Shown here: piece after piece, positions 17,108 to 26,891 of the stretch
Position numbering within the stretch: position 1 is the stretch's first letter
Layout: each line of letters opens with the position of its first letter
Source of the DNA: Gloeothece verrucosa PCC 7822
GTDB lineage: Bacteria; Cyanobacteriota; Cyanobacteriia; Cyanobacteriales; Microcystaceae
Direction of reading: 5' to 3'
DNA: 64,000 bases
Assembly (NCBI RefSeq): GCF_000147335.1
Contig: NC_014501.1
Location: 5,138,501 to 5,202,500 of the forward strand
Made by a program: the position numbers and the translations under genes
The notes under the pieces: model-generated
Told to the model about the DNA's origin: nothing
Database searches by the model: none
Seen by the model: only the letters and a program-made list of their open reading frames with translations

Positions 17108-18209
17108 AAAGTTTCCTCAATTTGACAACCGCAGTATGAGTGAATTGCTTCTAGTAACTGATCGTTATGACCTTTACATTGTTGCCAAAGCTCAATAACT
17201 TTTGCCGGCTCTTTATCCTTTATAATTTTTCTAAATAATTCATCATTATTGTTTTCAAGTAGGTTTAACCATCTCCTTAAGTCTTCATCGTTAAAACATT
17301 CCCCAACTTCAAACCTCAAATTATATCCTATAGAATTATATTGAATCTCATTAATACTAAAAAAACAAAGAAATAAATGGTGCTTTGTGGTTGGGAAATC
17401 TTTTGTTATAAGATTCCAAAATTGCTTGATTACTGCCTCTCCAGTGGGAACTCCAATCTCATCTAAAGATTGAACTAAAAAAATGATGCTTTGTTTTTCT
17501 AGTATTGTTTGTAATACTTCAGAAATTTCTGGTATAGTTGATGTTTTTTTTATTGTAAATTTAATCTGAGATGATTTAAGTTTTTTTAGCTTTTGTTGAT
17601 TATTAAAGATTTTAGTAACCAATGGCAGGAATAATTCTTGTCTGGTAATTTACGTAAATATAAAGAATGATAGGTATCTTTTCTTTCTCTAAAAGACTTT
17701 TTTTGTGAGCGATAATTAAATTTACATAATTCTATATTTAATTCTTCTTCTTTCTTTAAAATTTCCCTAACAGGTTGCTTTTTATCACAAACGTCTTCTG
17801 CGTTTACTTGTAAAGTTTTACATAAGATATCAAAAGCTTTACCATCTATGTTTTCCCCTAGTCTAAATCTTTTACAAGTTGCGGCAGAAATTCCTTTACC
17901 TACAATATATTGATTATCGATTAGTTCTTGAAGTTCTGCATAGGAAATATTTCTCTTTTGATTAAGGCAGTCTTGATAAATGGTGGAATTTAAAACTCTT
18001 GAAAGAAATTTTTCATCAATAATTTGGTCATTAATAAGTTTTTTTTGTAGAAAGTTAATACTTAGTCCTTTTTGTTGAATCTTACTTTCGTATCGACTTA
18101 AAACGAACTTGGTTGCTTGTTTTGATAATGCTTCATCGCCTCCAAGACGATTAATTTTTTCTTGAATTGTATTCCTATTTTTCCAAAATAGCTTTTTTAG
18201 GTTGGCCAT
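17092..18209 (-). pseudogene. Frameshifted HTH-iSTAND-type regulator/effector gene
   Basis: Two overlapping reading frames appear to be one gene. The upstream frame (ATG 18209 to stop 17586) encodes about 207 residues, with a helix-turn-helix-like region KGISAATCKRFRLGENIDG followed by AFDILCKTLQVNAEDV, and ends in HSLYLRKLPDKNYSCHW. The downstream frame (to 17092) has no ATG near its beginning (only TTG 17622) but reads ELFLPLVTKIFNNQQ immediately beside the same point, then IIFLVQSLDEIGVP and VIKQFWNLI, like inactive-STAND (iSTAND) domains. Adding one base near 17637-17641 restores LPDKELFLPLV and a protein of about 385 residues. A true mutation, programmed frameshift or sequencing error are all possible. 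Family assignment rests on recalled patterns. Confidence 0.7.
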
Positions 18210-18322
18210 TACCACAAAATTTTAAATTTGTCAAAAACTGCTCCAGATCTGAATTATGAGGATTCATAAGTCAATTCTACGATGAAAGAGTCAACAAAAA
18301 GTCTTACTAAACACAATAAACG

Positions 18323-18589
18323 ATGAATAGTCAAGCTCAAACCAAGCAACAATCTAACAACACCTCTATTGTGCCAGCAGTTAATCTTAGTAACACTCCT
18401 ATGAACACTACCCAAACAAACCCAAATCAAACCAATCAACAGTCTAACACTGTCTCTGTTGCCTCAGCCGCCACTCCTAATCCTATTACCCCTGTGCCTT
18501 CACAAGTGGCGGGTTCTGACGGGTTTTTCTTGCTAATGTTTCCCCTGGTTTTAGCGGTATTTTATGCCCTTCTCAATCAGAAAAAGTAG
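18323..18589 (+). CDS. Small Q/N/T-rich protein with C-terminal membrane helix
   Basis: An 88-residue product with a disordered Gln/Asn/Thr/Ser-rich N-terminal 60 residues and a C-terminal hydrophobic helix (about 68-84, FFLLMFPLVLAVFYALL) ending NQKK, the look of a tail-anchored protein. No domain is recognised. No strong ribosome-binding site is visible. It is divergent from the HTH-iSTAND gene (start-to-start about 114 bases) and convergent with glgA. The low-complexity composition means a chance frame cannot be ruled out. Confidence 0.5.
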   Translation: MNSQAQTKQQSNNTSIVPAVNLSNTPMNTTQTNPNQTNQQSNTVSVASAATPNPITPVPSQVAGSDGFFLLMFPLVLAVFYALLNQKK

Positions 18590-18623
18590 CAATAATAAGA
18601 GAAATTTTACAGGTGAGGTTTTT

Positions 18624-18640
18624 GGTGGGCAATGCCCACC
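18624..18640. repeat. Palindrome GGTGGGCAATGCCCACC
   Basis: A short hairpin between the convergent small membrane-protein gene and glgA. A related palindrome GGTGGGTATTACCCACC sits after glyQ (22756-22772). Neither is followed by a run of T, so they look like dispersed palindromic repeats that may double as weak terminators. Confidence 0.55.
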
Positions 18641-18646
18641 CTACTA

Positions 18647-20089
18647 TTAGCCGCTATATTTAGCCGCCTCTCTTAATTCCTCTAACTTATCCTTTTCTTC
18701 ATGAGTCAATTCATCGGGTTGAGCGGTGATTTGTTTGTAAACCTTGAGATATTCAACCGCAGAATTATACCAACTAAAATCCTGGTGCATTCCTCGTTGT
18801 TGCAGTTTTGTCCAATCATCTTTATAGCGGAAACTTTCCCAAGCTCTGACCAGACAGGTATAAAGATCTAAAGGTTCATAGCGATCAAACATAAAACCGG
18901 TTCCGCTTTGACTAACCGGATCATGGAAAGATACAGTATCAACTAAACCCCCTGTCCGTCGCACCAAAGGCACACAACCATAACGCATCGCTAACATTTG
19001 AGCAATGCCGCAAGGTTCAAATTTAGAAGGCATTAAAAAGGCATCTGTCCCGGCATAAATCCGACGGGCAACAGCATCATTATATAAAATTTGTACTGCC
19101 ATTCGTCCCGGAAAACGAGAGGATAATTGCCAAAGTTGGCTTTCATAATATCGTTCTCCCACCCCTAAAACAATAAATTGGCAATCGGTATAAGATAAAA
19201 AGCGATCCAACATTTGTAAAACTAAGTCAATCCCTTTTTGTTCGACAAGGCGTGTTACCATCCCGATCAAAAAAACCTTTTTATTGACTTGTAATCCTAC
19301 CTCTTCTTGTACCGCAATTTTATTAGCCGTTCGTTTTTCTAGAGTATCGGGAGTGAAATTTTGCTGTAAATATTTATCCGTCGCCGGATTATAACTTTCA
19401 CTATCAATCCCATTAATAATACCAACTGTATTACCGCTAATATAAGATAATAACCCTTCTAATTTTTCTCCATAGGCTGCCGTTTGAATTTGTTGAGCAT
19501 AAGTCGGAGATACCGTAGTCACTCGATTAGCATGGAGTAAGGCGGCAGACATAACGTTATCCCCCTGCATATACCAAGGACACCAAGTAATACTCTCTAA
19601 CAAAGTACGCCAAGGCCCCTGATAAGCGAGGTTATGAATAGTAAAAACGGTGCTAATATCTGGAGATTGGTGCATCCAAACCGGAATCATGCCCGTATGC
19701 CAATCATGACAATGGATTACTTCGGGTTTCCAATAATTCCAGCAAAATTCGGCGGCTCCGTTCGAAAAGAAAGTGAAACGCCAGTATTCATCATCTCCCC
19801 CGTAAATCTTCCTCGGATCAAAAGCAGGATGTCCAAATAGATATACAGGAACATCGCTATTCGGGAGTGTCGTTTCATAGACGGCAAACTTTTGAAACAT
19901 GGCCTCGCCCCACCAAACGGGTTCAGAGGGAATATCCACCTTATCACCCAGGAAACCATAATAGGGCATAAAAATCCGTACATCATGCCCGAGTTTCCGT
20001 AAAACTTTTGGTAAAGCACCGACCACATCTCCCATTCCCCCTACTTTAGCTAGGGGTGCAGCTTCAGCAGATACAAATAAAATACGCAT
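18647..20089 (-). CDS. glgA: Glycogen synthase (ADP-glucose type)
   Basis: GlgA transfers glucose from ADP-glucose to the growing alpha-1,4-glucan in glycogen storage. The 480-residue GT5 protein starts [20 protein letters not shown], containing the ADP-glucose-binding KVGG loop (residues 15-18), and has the C-terminal lobe motif [20 protein letters not shown] with the catalytic Glu. Length is normal for bacterial GlgA. It is a single gene; its neighbours are not glycogen genes. The ATG at 20089 is the natural start because the KVGG loop follows at the standard distance. Confidence 0.96.
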   Translation of the reverse strand: MRILFVSAEAAPLAKVGGMGDVVGALPKVLRKLGHDVRIFMPYYGFLGDKVDIPSEPVWWGEAMFQKFAVYETTLPNSDVPVYLFGHPAFDPRKIYGGDDEYWRFTFFSNGAAEFCWNYWKPEVIHCHDWHTGMIPVWMHQSPDISTVFTIHNLAYQGPWRTLLESITWCPWYMQGDNVMSAALLHANRVTTVSPTYAQQIQTAAYGEKLEGLLSYISGNTVGIINGIDSESYNPATDKYLQQNFTPDTLEKRTANKIAVQEEVGLQVNKKVFLIGMVTRLVEQKGIDLVLQMLDRFLSYTDCQFIVLGVGERYYESQLWQLSSRFPGRMAVQILYNDAVARRIYAGTDAFLMPSKFEPCGIAQMLAMRYGCVPLVRRTGGLVDTVSFHDPVSQSGTGFMFDRYEPLDLYTCLVRAWESFRYKDDWTKLQQRGMHQDFSWYNSAVEYLKVYKQITAQPDELTHEEKDKLEELREAAKYSG

Positions 20090-20207
20090 CTTGAGTTAGC
20101 GTTCCGTCTTAAAACTTGCATTGTTAGGATTATAAGCTAGTAGGGTCAAACTACAACTATCATTTGGGAGATATAAAGGAATATAGTATCGGAATGAACT
20201 GGGATCT

Positions 20208-20705
20208 CTAAGCAACTACAATTTCAAAGTCTAGATTATCCGAGGCGCGAAAGTTATGGGTAAAGTGATCGATGATGTTGGTATCACTCAGTTCGAGGTT
20301 ATAAAAATCTACCACTTCATGATCAAAATAGGGCCCGGCGTGCCATGTTCCTACTTCTAGTTTAATAAAACAGTTGCCCGGGATATGAAAGGCCCTCAAT
20401 TGTTCTAAGTCCGGTTGTGGACTGTCTGAGGGCGGCGCGACAGCAATAAACCAATCTTTGCCTTCTAGAGAGCCTAAACATTGGGTACATTGATTATGAC
20501 GGGTAATTCTGTTGAATTTGCGCCCTCGTTTGCTTAAGCGCATGATATAAAAGCGTGGTGTTCCTTTTTCTAGGTTTAATTGGGCATCAGTTTGATCATA
20601 GTGTTTTCCGTCTTCTGAAGGAGTGATTAATTGGCCATAGGGTTTAAAGCTTTCGGCGGTGATCCATTCTGCTTGCAGTTGTTTGAGTTGGGTAGTCTCA
20701 GTCAT
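20208..20705 (-). CDS. allA: Ureidoglycolate lyase family protein
   Basis: A 165-residue cupin-like protein of the AllA family, which cleaves ureidoglycolate to glyoxylate and urea in purine (allantoin) breakdown. Recognisable parts are the start ITAESFKPYGQLI, FYIMRLSKRGRKFNRITRH and LEVGTWHAGPYF near residues 116-127, a conserved active-site segment of the family. No other allantoin genes are close, so the physiological substrate could differ. Start ATG at 20705 directly precedes TETTQLKQLQAEW. Confidence 0.85.
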   Translation of the reverse strand: MTETTQLKQLQAEWITAESFKPYGQLITPSEDGKHYDQTDAQLNLEKGTPRFYIMRLSKRGRKFNRITRHNQCTQCLGSLEGKDWFIAVAPPSDSPQPDLEQLRAFHIPGNCFIKLEVGTWHAGPYFDHEVVDFYNLELSDTNIIDHFTHNFRASDNLDFEIVVA

Positions 20706-20787
20706 GGTTATTAGGGATTAAATAAGCTTATTAATTATTGTAGGTACAATGAGCAGTAGAACTATGCGGCTCAAGGACAATTAATTT

Positions 20788-21042
20788 ATGGAAACTGATC
20801 AGGTTAAGCCTAATGCGGCTCAAATTTTAACTTTAGAAGAAATTATCCGTTATTATCCGGATCAATGGGTATTAATTGCTGACCCTGAACTAGATCAAGA
20901 TTTAGAGGTTATTCGGGGGGAAGTGGTTGCTCATTCACTAGACCGGGATGAGTTGTATAATCAACTGGGAGCAAGCAAAGGTAAATCATTTGCTATTGAG
21001 TACACCGGTTCTACCGCAGATGACGTTGTAGTGCTGATATGA
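20788..21042 (+). CDS. Hypothetical protein in operon with a retropepsin-like protease
   Basis: An 84-residue acidic protein (VLIADPELDQDLEVIRGEVVAHSLDRDELYN) with no recognised domain. The pattern of short strands and an alternating charged C-terminal part resembles small cyanobacterial proteins encoded just before aspartyl-protease-like genes. Its TGA stop overlaps the ATG of the next gene in an ATGA junction, so the two are translated together and likely act as a unit, possibly like a toxin-antitoxin pair; that is inference only. Confidence 0.75.
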   Translation: METDQVKPNAAQILTLEEIIRYYPDQWVLIADPELDQDLEVIRGEVVAHSLDRDELYNQLGASKGKSFAIEYTGSTADDVVVLI

Positions 21043-21449
21043 GTCAACAAAAACGTTATTCTTTATTGCCCTATGGGGTTAATTTATTTAAGGTTAAAGC
21101 TGTTATTGGAGGAACAAGAAAAGGTTTTTCAGGACGAGTTACATTATTAGTTGACACAGGTTCAAGCTTTACTATTTTACCTGTTCAGGTTTTACAGCAG
21201 CTAGGCTATAACCTTAGTCAACCTTCCCGCCGACGATCTATTATTACTGGTCAGGGTAGGACACCGCCTTTACCAGTAGTTCCTGTTTCTTGGTTTAATT
21301 GTGCAGGACAATTGATAGAAAATTTTGAAGTTGTTGCTTTTGATATTCCTGCCGGCTTACAGGTTAATGGTTTATTAGGGATGGATTTTTTATTGAGTTG
21401 TCGTGCCGTCATTTCATTAGCACAAGCAGAGATATATTTTCAGAATTAA
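21039..21449 (+). CDS. Retropepsin-like aspartic protease
   Basis: A 136-residue protein with the catalytic retropepsin motif LLVDTGSSFTILP (Asp at about residue 38) and the matching C-terminal VNGLLGMDFLLSC segment that forms the second half of the fold. Such single-domain proteases work as homodimers. It has no signal peptide or membrane segment, so a cytoplasmic location is expected. Translationally coupled to the upstream 84-residue gene. Confidence 0.85.
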   Translation: MSQQKRYSLLPYGVNLFKVKAVIGGTRKGFSGRVTLLVDTGSSFTILPVQVLQQLGYNLSQPSRRRSIITGQGRTPPLPVVPVSWFNCAGQLIENFEVVAFDIPAGLQVNGLLGMDFLLSCRAVISLAQAEIYFQN

Positions 21450-21547
21450 AGTATAAAAATATATAACTAGCTACTAAACCTAACAACTACCCAAGAATTT
21501 AGTTACTATTGTTGACCAATCAGGTAGATAACGTATATCTGTTAAGG

Positions 21548-21754
21548 CTAAATCTTTAACAACATTCTTAGCTTGTTAAGGATAATCAATTCCGCATAAG
21601 AACAACAAGTTCTAAGCTCACTTTTACCAAAATTAACGACCTCCTCGATCAGGTTTTCTACGTCTAATTGGTCAAAGCGTCCAGAACGTAATAACTCGGC
21701 CTGTTGTTCTGACCAGAGTCAAAAATTCGTCTCGTATAACTTCAAATTTTCCAT
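21548..21754 (-). pseudogene. DUF29 gene relic
   Basis: Between the protease gene and glyQ the minus strand carries a decayed DUF29-family frame. From ATG 21754 it reads MENLKLYETNF, then an internal TGA, then LWSEQQAELLRSGRFDQLDVENL and IEEVVNFGKSELR, which is the conserved core of DUF29 (normally about 150 residues). It ends early at 21548, so it has both an internal stop and a missing C-terminal half. The remainder of this 407-base intergenic region shows nothing else that I can support. Confidence 0.8.
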
Positions 21755-21856
21755 TTTTCAAAAAGTCATGATTATTTAATCATATTTTAAGCGACAATAA
21801 ACAGAAGAAGTGCGGAACGAATTCCGCACCCCAGTCAGCAACAACGCGAGGAAAAG

Positions 21857-22747
21857 GTGACTATCACATTTCAGTCAATCATTGCTAAGTTACATGAGTT
21901 TTGGAGCGCTAAAGGGTGTCTGATCGCGCAACCCTACGATACAGAGAAAGGCGCTGGAACCATGAGTCCTCATACCTTTTTAAGAGCGATCGGCCCTGAA
22001 CCTTGGTCTGTGGCCTATACAGAACCCTGTCGCCGCCCTACCGATGGACGTTATGGTGAAAACCCTAACCGCTTTCAGCACTATTATCAATACCAAGTGT
22101 TGATTAAACCTTCCCCTGATAATATCCAAGATATCTATTTAGACTCTCTCAGAGCGTTGGGCGTTCACCCTGAAGACCATGATATTCGCTTTGTAGAGGA
22201 TAACTGGGAGTCTCCTACCCTTGGCGCTTGGGGCGTGGGTTGGGAAGTGTGGTTAGATGGGATGGAAGTCACTCAGTTTACCTATTTTCAGCAGTGCGGC
22301 GGCATTGACTGTCGTCCCGTCTCCATTGAAATTACTTACGGGTTAGAACGTTTGGCGATGTATTTACAAAATGTAGATGCTATCACGAAAATTCAATGGA
22401 ATGAACAGGTGAGTTATGGGGAAATTTTTCTGCAAAATGAGATAGAACAATGTACCTATAATTTTGAAGCTTCTACTCCGGATTTGTTGTTTAATCTTTT
22501 CAGTTTGTATGAACAGGAAGCTAAACAACTTATTGACAGAAGTTTAGTCATTCCCAGTTTAGATTATGTCCTCAAATGTTCTCACACTTTCAATTTATTG
22601 GATGCTAGAGGAGTCATTGCTGTGGCTGAAAGAACCCGTTATATCGGCAGAATCCGCAATTTAGCGCGGGAAGTGGCTCAGTTGTATTTACAGCAACGAG
22701 AAACATTAGGTTTCCCTTTACAACCCCAATCTCTTGAAGCGGCTTAA
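21857..22747 (+). CDS. glyQ: Glycine--tRNA ligase alpha subunit
   Basis: GlyQ is the catalytic alpha chain of the tetrameric bacterial glycyl-tRNA synthetase (class II), which works with GlyS. The 296-residue protein is of normal length and highly typical: [16 protein letters not shown], then [21 protein letters not shown] and the class II motif 2 region [19 protein letters not shown]. The start is a GTG at 21857. glyS is not adjacent, as in other cyanobacteria. A hairpin lies just after the stop. Confidence 0.97.
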   Translation: MTITFQSIIAKLHEFWSAKGCLIAQPYDTEKGAGTMSPHTFLRAIGPEPWSVAYTEPCRRPTDGRYGENPNRFQHYYQYQVLIKPSPDNIQDIYLDSLRALGVHPEDHDIRFVEDNWESPTLGAWGVGWEVWLDGMEVTQFTYFQQCGGIDCRPVSIEITYGLERLAMYLQNVDAITKIQWNEQVSYGEIFLQNEIEQCTYNFEASTPDLLFNLFSLYEQEAKQLIDRSLVIPSLDYVLKCSHTFNLLDARGVIAVAERTRYIGRIRNLAREVAQLYLQQRETLGFPLQPQSLEAA

Positions 22748-22755
22748 CTTGAGCG

Positions 22756-22772
22756 GGTGGGTATTACCCACC
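22756..22772 (+). terminator. Hairpin after glyQ
   Basis: GGTGGGT (22756-22762) pairs with ACCCACC (22766-22772) with a 3-base loop, 9 bases after the glyQ stop, followed by TTATTCGTTAATA. The T-run is poor, so it may be a dispersed palindrome (compare 18624-18640) serving as a terminator. Confidence 0.4.
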
Positions 22773-22913
22773 TTATTCGTTAATAGCCCAATTAACTTTT
22801 TCTAGAGTGCTAAGTCGCATTTTACACTATTTTTAGTTTATTTTGGCAAAATTTTACTATAATTAGCTTAAACTGTTTAGTATTTAGAGCGACTGATTTT
22901 GGAGTGCCCTAGA

Positions 22914-23828
22914 ATGAAAGACTTAATAATGGGTTATGCAACAAACTCTAAGTTTGATGATTTCTATAGGTTTGTTGTATCAATTCGTCAACATTGTCAT
23001 CCAGATAAAGTTGATGTTGTTGTTTTTATTAATGCGTTAGGGAATGAGTTTGCCAAGGTAGCTGTAGAACATAATATTACTCTGATACCAGTGGAAAATG
23101 TGTGGAAGTGGGTTACTAGCTCAAAGCTCTTAAATCTCGTCTATTACGCAAAAATTTTGGGACTGCAAGTTTTGATGCGACTAAGTTCAGGTGCTGATCG
23201 TGTCTCATTAGAGAACGATTATAGGCATACTCTTGCCCATTGGATACATCCAATTGTAGGTCGATGGTTTGCTTACCATACATTTCTTAAGGTGAACTCC
23301 AGTTATCGAATGGTGATGACTTCAGATGTACGTGACGTTATCTTTCAAGCTTCTCCCTTCCATAATTTAGACTCTACTAAGCTTCATGTTTTTGAACAAG
23401 CAAGCCGTTATTATGGACAAAAAAATCTAGATAGTCAATGGTTTAGTATGGTCTATGGAAAAAAAGGTCTTGAAGAAGTGGCTGGAAAAGCTGCTCTCTG
23501 TGCAGGAACCATATTAGGAGAAAATGCTCTTATGACACAACTCATTGAATTAATGACGCTAGAGACTCAATTCCATCCTCGTAACATTATTGATCAAGCA
23601 GTATTCAATAAGGTGATTAACCATGATTTTCCAAGTAACCAAGTCGTGAGACATAATTTGAAGAGTGGTTCCGTCCTCACCTTGTGTGCAGATCATAAGG
23701 AGGCTTGGGAAATTCAGGATGACAAAGTTATAGTTGATGGTCGGATTGCTCCTGTTATACATATGTATGATCGTGATCCTCAGACTAACCAATTATTTCT
23801 CAGCAAGATTCCAATTCCACAGTATTAA
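22914..23828 (+). CDS. Glycosyltransferase-like protein, unassigned
   Basis: A 304-residue protein with no annotated family I can name with certainty. The N-terminal part alternates strands and helices like a nucleotide-sugar fold (MGYATNSKFDDFYRFVVSIR, VDVVVFINALGNEFA), and MVMTSDVRDVIFQASPF has the DxD-like motif placing of GT-A glycosyltransferases; WFSMVYGKKG and CAGTILGENALMTQLIELM follow. This resembles eukaryotic-type and cyanobacterial putative glycosyltransferases. The ATG at 22914, 9 bases after GGAG (22901-22904), is preferred to the TTG at 22899. Confidence 0.65.
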   Translation: MKDLIMGYATNSKFDDFYRFVVSIRQHCHPDKVDVVVFINALGNEFAKVAVEHNITLIPVENVWKWVTSSKLLNLVYYAKILGLQVLMRLSSGADRVSLENDYRHTLAHWIHPIVGRWFAYHTFLKVNSSYRMVMTSDVRDVIFQASPFHNLDSTKLHVFEQASRYYGQKNLDSQWFSMVYGKKGLEEVAGKAALCAGTILGENALMTQLIELMTLETQFHPRNIIDQAVFNKVINHDFPSNQVVRHNLKSGSVLTLCADHKEAWEIQDDKVIVDGRIAPVIHMYDRDPQTNQLFLSKIPIPQY

Positions 23829-23898
23829 GCCGTAACGGGGATGGCTTTTTGAGACTCTAAAATTTAGATGTGTTTTAGCTTTGATTCCCTTTTCTTTA

Positions 23899-24861
23899 TT
23901 AAATAACAGCTAAATGAACAATACCATCCCCTTGATGAACTAAAGGATTTTGAGTATAACTAATCACCATCCCATTAATGGGCGAATAAACTTTAAGTTC
24001 TGTATCCCCGAAGGCATCAGTAATAAACCCTAACAATTGTTTTTTCTGTACTCGCTGTCCTAATTGAATATTTAAATGCAAAATTCCTCCGCGAGATGCC
24101 CTAACCCATTTCGTTTCTTCAACTTCTAAAGAGATATCTGTAGCGCTTAAAAAAAAAGAATACATCCCTAAATATTCCATGACCCGCATAATTCCTTCTA
24201 CGCCAATGCGAATGGCTTCTCCATCAAATCGCAAAGCCTCGCCGGCTTCATACAGTAAAATAGGAATTCCTTTTTGACTGGCGGCTTGTCGCAGCGAACC
24301 ATCCCGAGTAGTGGCATGAATCATCAAAGGTGCGCCAAATGCTTTAGCAAAAAGTTGAGTGTGTTCGTCTTCTAAATTAGCTCTTATTTGCGGTAAATTA
24401 ATCCGAGGTGAAGCCGCCGTATGTAAATCAATTCCGTGAGTGCTATTGTTAACAATTTCTTTCATAAATAAATAAGCTAACCTCGAGGCTAACGAACCAT
24501 TATTAGCCCCCGGAAAAGAACGATTTAAATCGCGGCGATCCGGTAAATAGCGAGATTGTTCGATAAAGCCAAATACATTCACCACAGGAACCGCTAATAA
24601 GGTTCCCTGTAACTGTTTCGGTTGTATTTTTTCTAAGACTTGACGGATGATTTCTACTCCATTAATTTCGTCTCCATGAATGGCTGCACTTAACCACAGT
24701 CGCGGACCGGGTTTTTGTCCATTCAGCACGATCACGGGTAACGAAATTGAGGTTTGAGTGGGTAAACGACTGACAGGAATGTCTAAGCGCCGTCGTTTAC
24801 CTGGCGCGATCGCACTCTCAGCAATCACAATTGTATGATCTGTCAACTTTTCTTTAACCAT
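23899..24861 (-). CDS. Succinylglutamate desuccinylase/aspartoacylase (AstE/AspA) family zinc carboxypeptidase
   Basis: A 320-residue M14-type metallohydrolase. Zinc-site residues are visible as HGDE (H62 and E65) and the distal His in HGIDLHTAA (H146). The C-terminal 90 residues have a barrel-like domain (WVRASRGGILHLNIQLGQRV). It is encoded 3 bases downstream of rimK, a pairing also known in other bacteria, so it is likely to act on a product of RimK-type glutamylation (inference). A role in arginine catabolism is unlikely given the context. Confidence 0.88.
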   Translation of the reverse strand: MVKEKLTDHTIVIAESAIAPGKRRRLDIPVSRLPTQTSISLPVIVLNGQKPGPRLWLSAAIHGDEINGVEIIRQVLEKIQPKQLQGTLLAVPVVNVFGFIEQSRYLPDRRDLNRSFPGANNGSLASRLAYLFMKEIVNNSTHGIDLHTAASPRINLPQIRANLEDEHTQLFAKAFGAPLMIHATTRDGSLRQAASQKGIPILLYEAGEALRFDGEAIRIGVEGIMRVMEYLGMYSFFLSATDISLEVEETKWVRASRGGILHLNIQLGQRVQKKQLLGFITDAFGDTELKVYSPINGMVISYTQNPLVHQGDGIVHLAVI

Positions 24862-24864
24862 AAC

Positions 24865-25770
24865 TTAATATTGTATGCGATCGCGGGTCGAACCGTTTTC
24901 AGCATTTCTGGCCACAAAGTCGATGATTTTTCCGGCCACATCAATACCGGTGGCTTTTTCAATTCCTTCTAGTCCGGGTGAAGAATTCACTTCCATCACC
25001 ACCGGACCATGATTTGAGCGCAACAAATCTACACCAGCTACCCTTAAACCCATCGCTTTTGCCGCTCTAATGGCTGTACTGCGTTCTTCTGGGGTTAATT
25101 TAACTTGTTCAGCTTTACCGCCTCGATGTAAATTTGAGCGAAATTCTCCTTCTGCGCCTTGGCGTTTCATGGCGGCGATCACTTTTCCTCCTACCACAAA
25201 ACAGCGCAGGTCTACCCCGGCGGCTTCTTTGATATATTCTTGTACTAAAATATTTGCCTCTAAGCCGCGAAACGCTTCGATCACTGATTTAGCCGCTTGT
25301 TTTGTTTCTGCTAAAACCACCCCTATTCCTTGAGTTCCTTCTAAGAGTTTAATCACCACTGGCGCACCGCCAACCGTCTCCAGTAGTCCATCAATATCTT
25401 CTGTGGCGTGAGCAAACCCCGTCACCGGTAACCCTATTCCTTCTCGAGCCAAAATTTGTAAGCAGCGTAATTTATCGCGCGAACGAGAAATGGCCTGGGA
25501 TTCATTGGCACTAAACACCCCTATCACTTCAAATTGTCTCACCACTGCGGTGCCGTAAAAGGTTCTTGAAGCGCCAATGCGAGGGATAACCGCATCAAAA
25601 TTTTCTAAGGGTTTGCCATTGTAAACCACTGTAGGATTGTGAGAGGTTATATTCATATAACAACGCAGATAATTGATCACTCGCATTTCATGTCCCTGCA
25701 TTTCTCCAGCTTCTTTGAGCCGTTTTGTTGAGTACAGGGAGGGATCTTGGGATAAAATTGCAATTTTCAT
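24865..25770 (-). CDS. rimK: RimK-type ATP-grasp glutamate ligase
   Basis: RimK adds glutamate residues to the C-terminus of ribosomal protein S6 or makes poly-glutamate. This 301-residue protein has the N-terminal preATP-grasp part ([20 protein letters not shown]), the ATP-grasp loop [13 protein letters not shown] and the metal-binding [20 protein letters not shown]. The start ATG at 25770, preceded closely by GGAGG, is preferred over ATG 25788 (which would add six residues containing that ribosome-binding site). It is the first gene of a two-gene operon with the AstE-like hydrolase. Confidence 0.93.
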   Translation of the reverse strand: MKIAILSQDPSLYSTKRLKEAGEMQGHEMRVINYLRCYMNITSHNPTVVYNGKPLENFDAVIPRIGASRTFYGTAVVRQFEVIGVFSANESQAISRSRDKLRCLQILAREGIGLPVTGFAHATEDIDGLLETVGGAPVVIKLLEGTQGIGVVLAETKQAAKSVIEAFRGLEANILVQEYIKEAAGVDLRCFVVGGKVIAAMKRQGAEGEFRSNLHRGGKAEQVKLTPEERSTAIRAAKAMGLRVAGVDLLRSNHGPVVMEVNSSPGLEGIEKATGIDVAGKIIDFVARNAENGSTRDRIQY

Positions 25771-26011
25771 CGACAATCCTCCGTTCATCAGGCAAATTGT
25801 ACAATTTTAACGGTCTTTAATCTCGCTCGCTTTGAAAGAGTTACCTACAATCAGCGAGCTAGGAGACGAATAAAAAAGATTTAACAATTAATTAAGGAAG
25901 AAAACACTTTTTATACTTATTAAAACTATTAATTGTCATAAATTAGATTATAGTGGCTAGGGGAATTAATCACTTAAAAACCCAGTAGTCTTCCTTGCTT
26001 GGCTTTTTTTA

Positions 26012-26386
26012 TTACAATCGTTCCAAGTAATTCAATAAATCAGCCATTTCTTGAGGAGAAGGTTGAAATTTGGGCATGGGGGGGGTGTCTCCACTAATAA
26101 CTTGTTCGATGAGTCGGACTTTTGATTTGCGCTTGGGAACGTGATGCAGACTAGGCCCTACACTGCCATCTGCTTGTTGTCCGTGACATCCGGCACAGTT
26201 GATTTGAAAAATTTCATATCCTCTGGCGAGGTCTCCCTTTAAAGAAAGAACTTCCTGAACGTAAGGATCATAAACTCGACTGATATATAAACCCAAAAAA
26301 ATGACTGCAACAATTGCACCAATCGCTATTACGGCGATGATGAGGCGAGAAACTAATACTTTGGGTTGAGTTAACTGGCTATCCAC
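26012..26386 (-). CDS. cytM: Cytochrome cM
   Basis: A 124-residue membrane-anchored class I c-type cytochrome of cyanobacteria. An uncleaved N-terminal helix (about residues 14-34) anchors the heme domain; the heme attachment site is CAGCH (C64, C67, H68) and the axial Met lies in TPPMPKF (M104). The RKSKVRLIEQVISGDTPP segment is characteristic of CytM. It is thought to modulate respiratory and photosynthetic electron flow. It lies about 250 bases from the divergent petG. Confidence 0.9.
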   Translation of the reverse strand: MDSQLTQPKVLVSRLIIAVIAIGAIVAVIFLGLYISRVYDPYVQEVLSLKGDLARGYEIFQINCAGCHGQQADGSVGPSLHHVPKRKSKVRLIEQVISGDTPPMPKFQPSPQEMADLLNYLERL

Positions 26387-26520
26387 TGGTCATTTATCTA
26401 TCAATGCTGTCCTTGCTCTTTACATTTTGCAACGTTTTTGATCACAAAAGCTACTTAAATTAAGTTGATGTAACAGTTTTCCTAAGAATTTTATATTTTT
26501 GTAATTTTTTATTAAGTTTA

Positions 26521-26549
26521 TTGACTTTTTTACAAGAAAATGATATGTA
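26521..26549 (+). promoter_or_regulatory. Likely promoter for petG
   Basis: TTGACT (26521-26526) and TATGTA (26544-26549) are separated by 17 bases, a sigma-70-type arrangement 92 bases upstream of the petG start. The -35 box matches 5 of 6 and the -10 box 4 of 6. The rest of the 254-base cytM-petG interval shows nothing else that I can support. Confidence 0.45.
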
Positions 26550-26640
26550 ACTCTGGAGAAAGAGGAGGAGTATTAAATAAGGCAGTGGATAAGGTAGGAT
26601 ATATTTTGAAATATTAATCTTCAAATAAAGGAGAGGCATC

Positions 26641-26757
26641 GTGATTGAACCTTTGGTTCTCGGTCTGGTAATCGGTTTAGTCCCTGTGACCTTAGCTGGT
26701 TTATTTGTAGCCGCTTATTTACAGTACAAACGTGGTAATCAACTAAACCTTGATTAA
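26641..26757 (+). CDS. petG: Cytochrome b6f complex subunit V
   Basis: PetG is one of the small single-helix subunits of the cytochrome b6f complex of the thylakoid membrane and is needed for its stability. The 38-residue peptide starts at a GTG codon, preceded by AAGGAG (26628-26633), and reads [20 protein letters not shown] followed by the typical [14 protein letters not shown] tail. The assignment is unambiguous despite the short length. It is transcribed alone. Confidence 0.96.
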   Translation: MIEPLVLGLVIGLVPVTLAGLFVAAYLQYKRGNQLNLD

Positions 26758-26891
26758 GGGAGTTAATTTACCAATTATCTTGGGGCATATGGCAGATTAT
26801 ATAGCGGCTATCTTCTGCCCCCGCTCAAAAATAAGACTTTTTTAAGGGTATTTTCGGAAAATATCAACGGTTTGGGCCAACCCTAAAGCCT

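Noticed and set aside
24850-24900. GGTCGAACC-like sequence suggesting a tRNA T-arm
   Set aside because: No matching acceptor, D or anticodon stems; it lies in the rimK 3' end.
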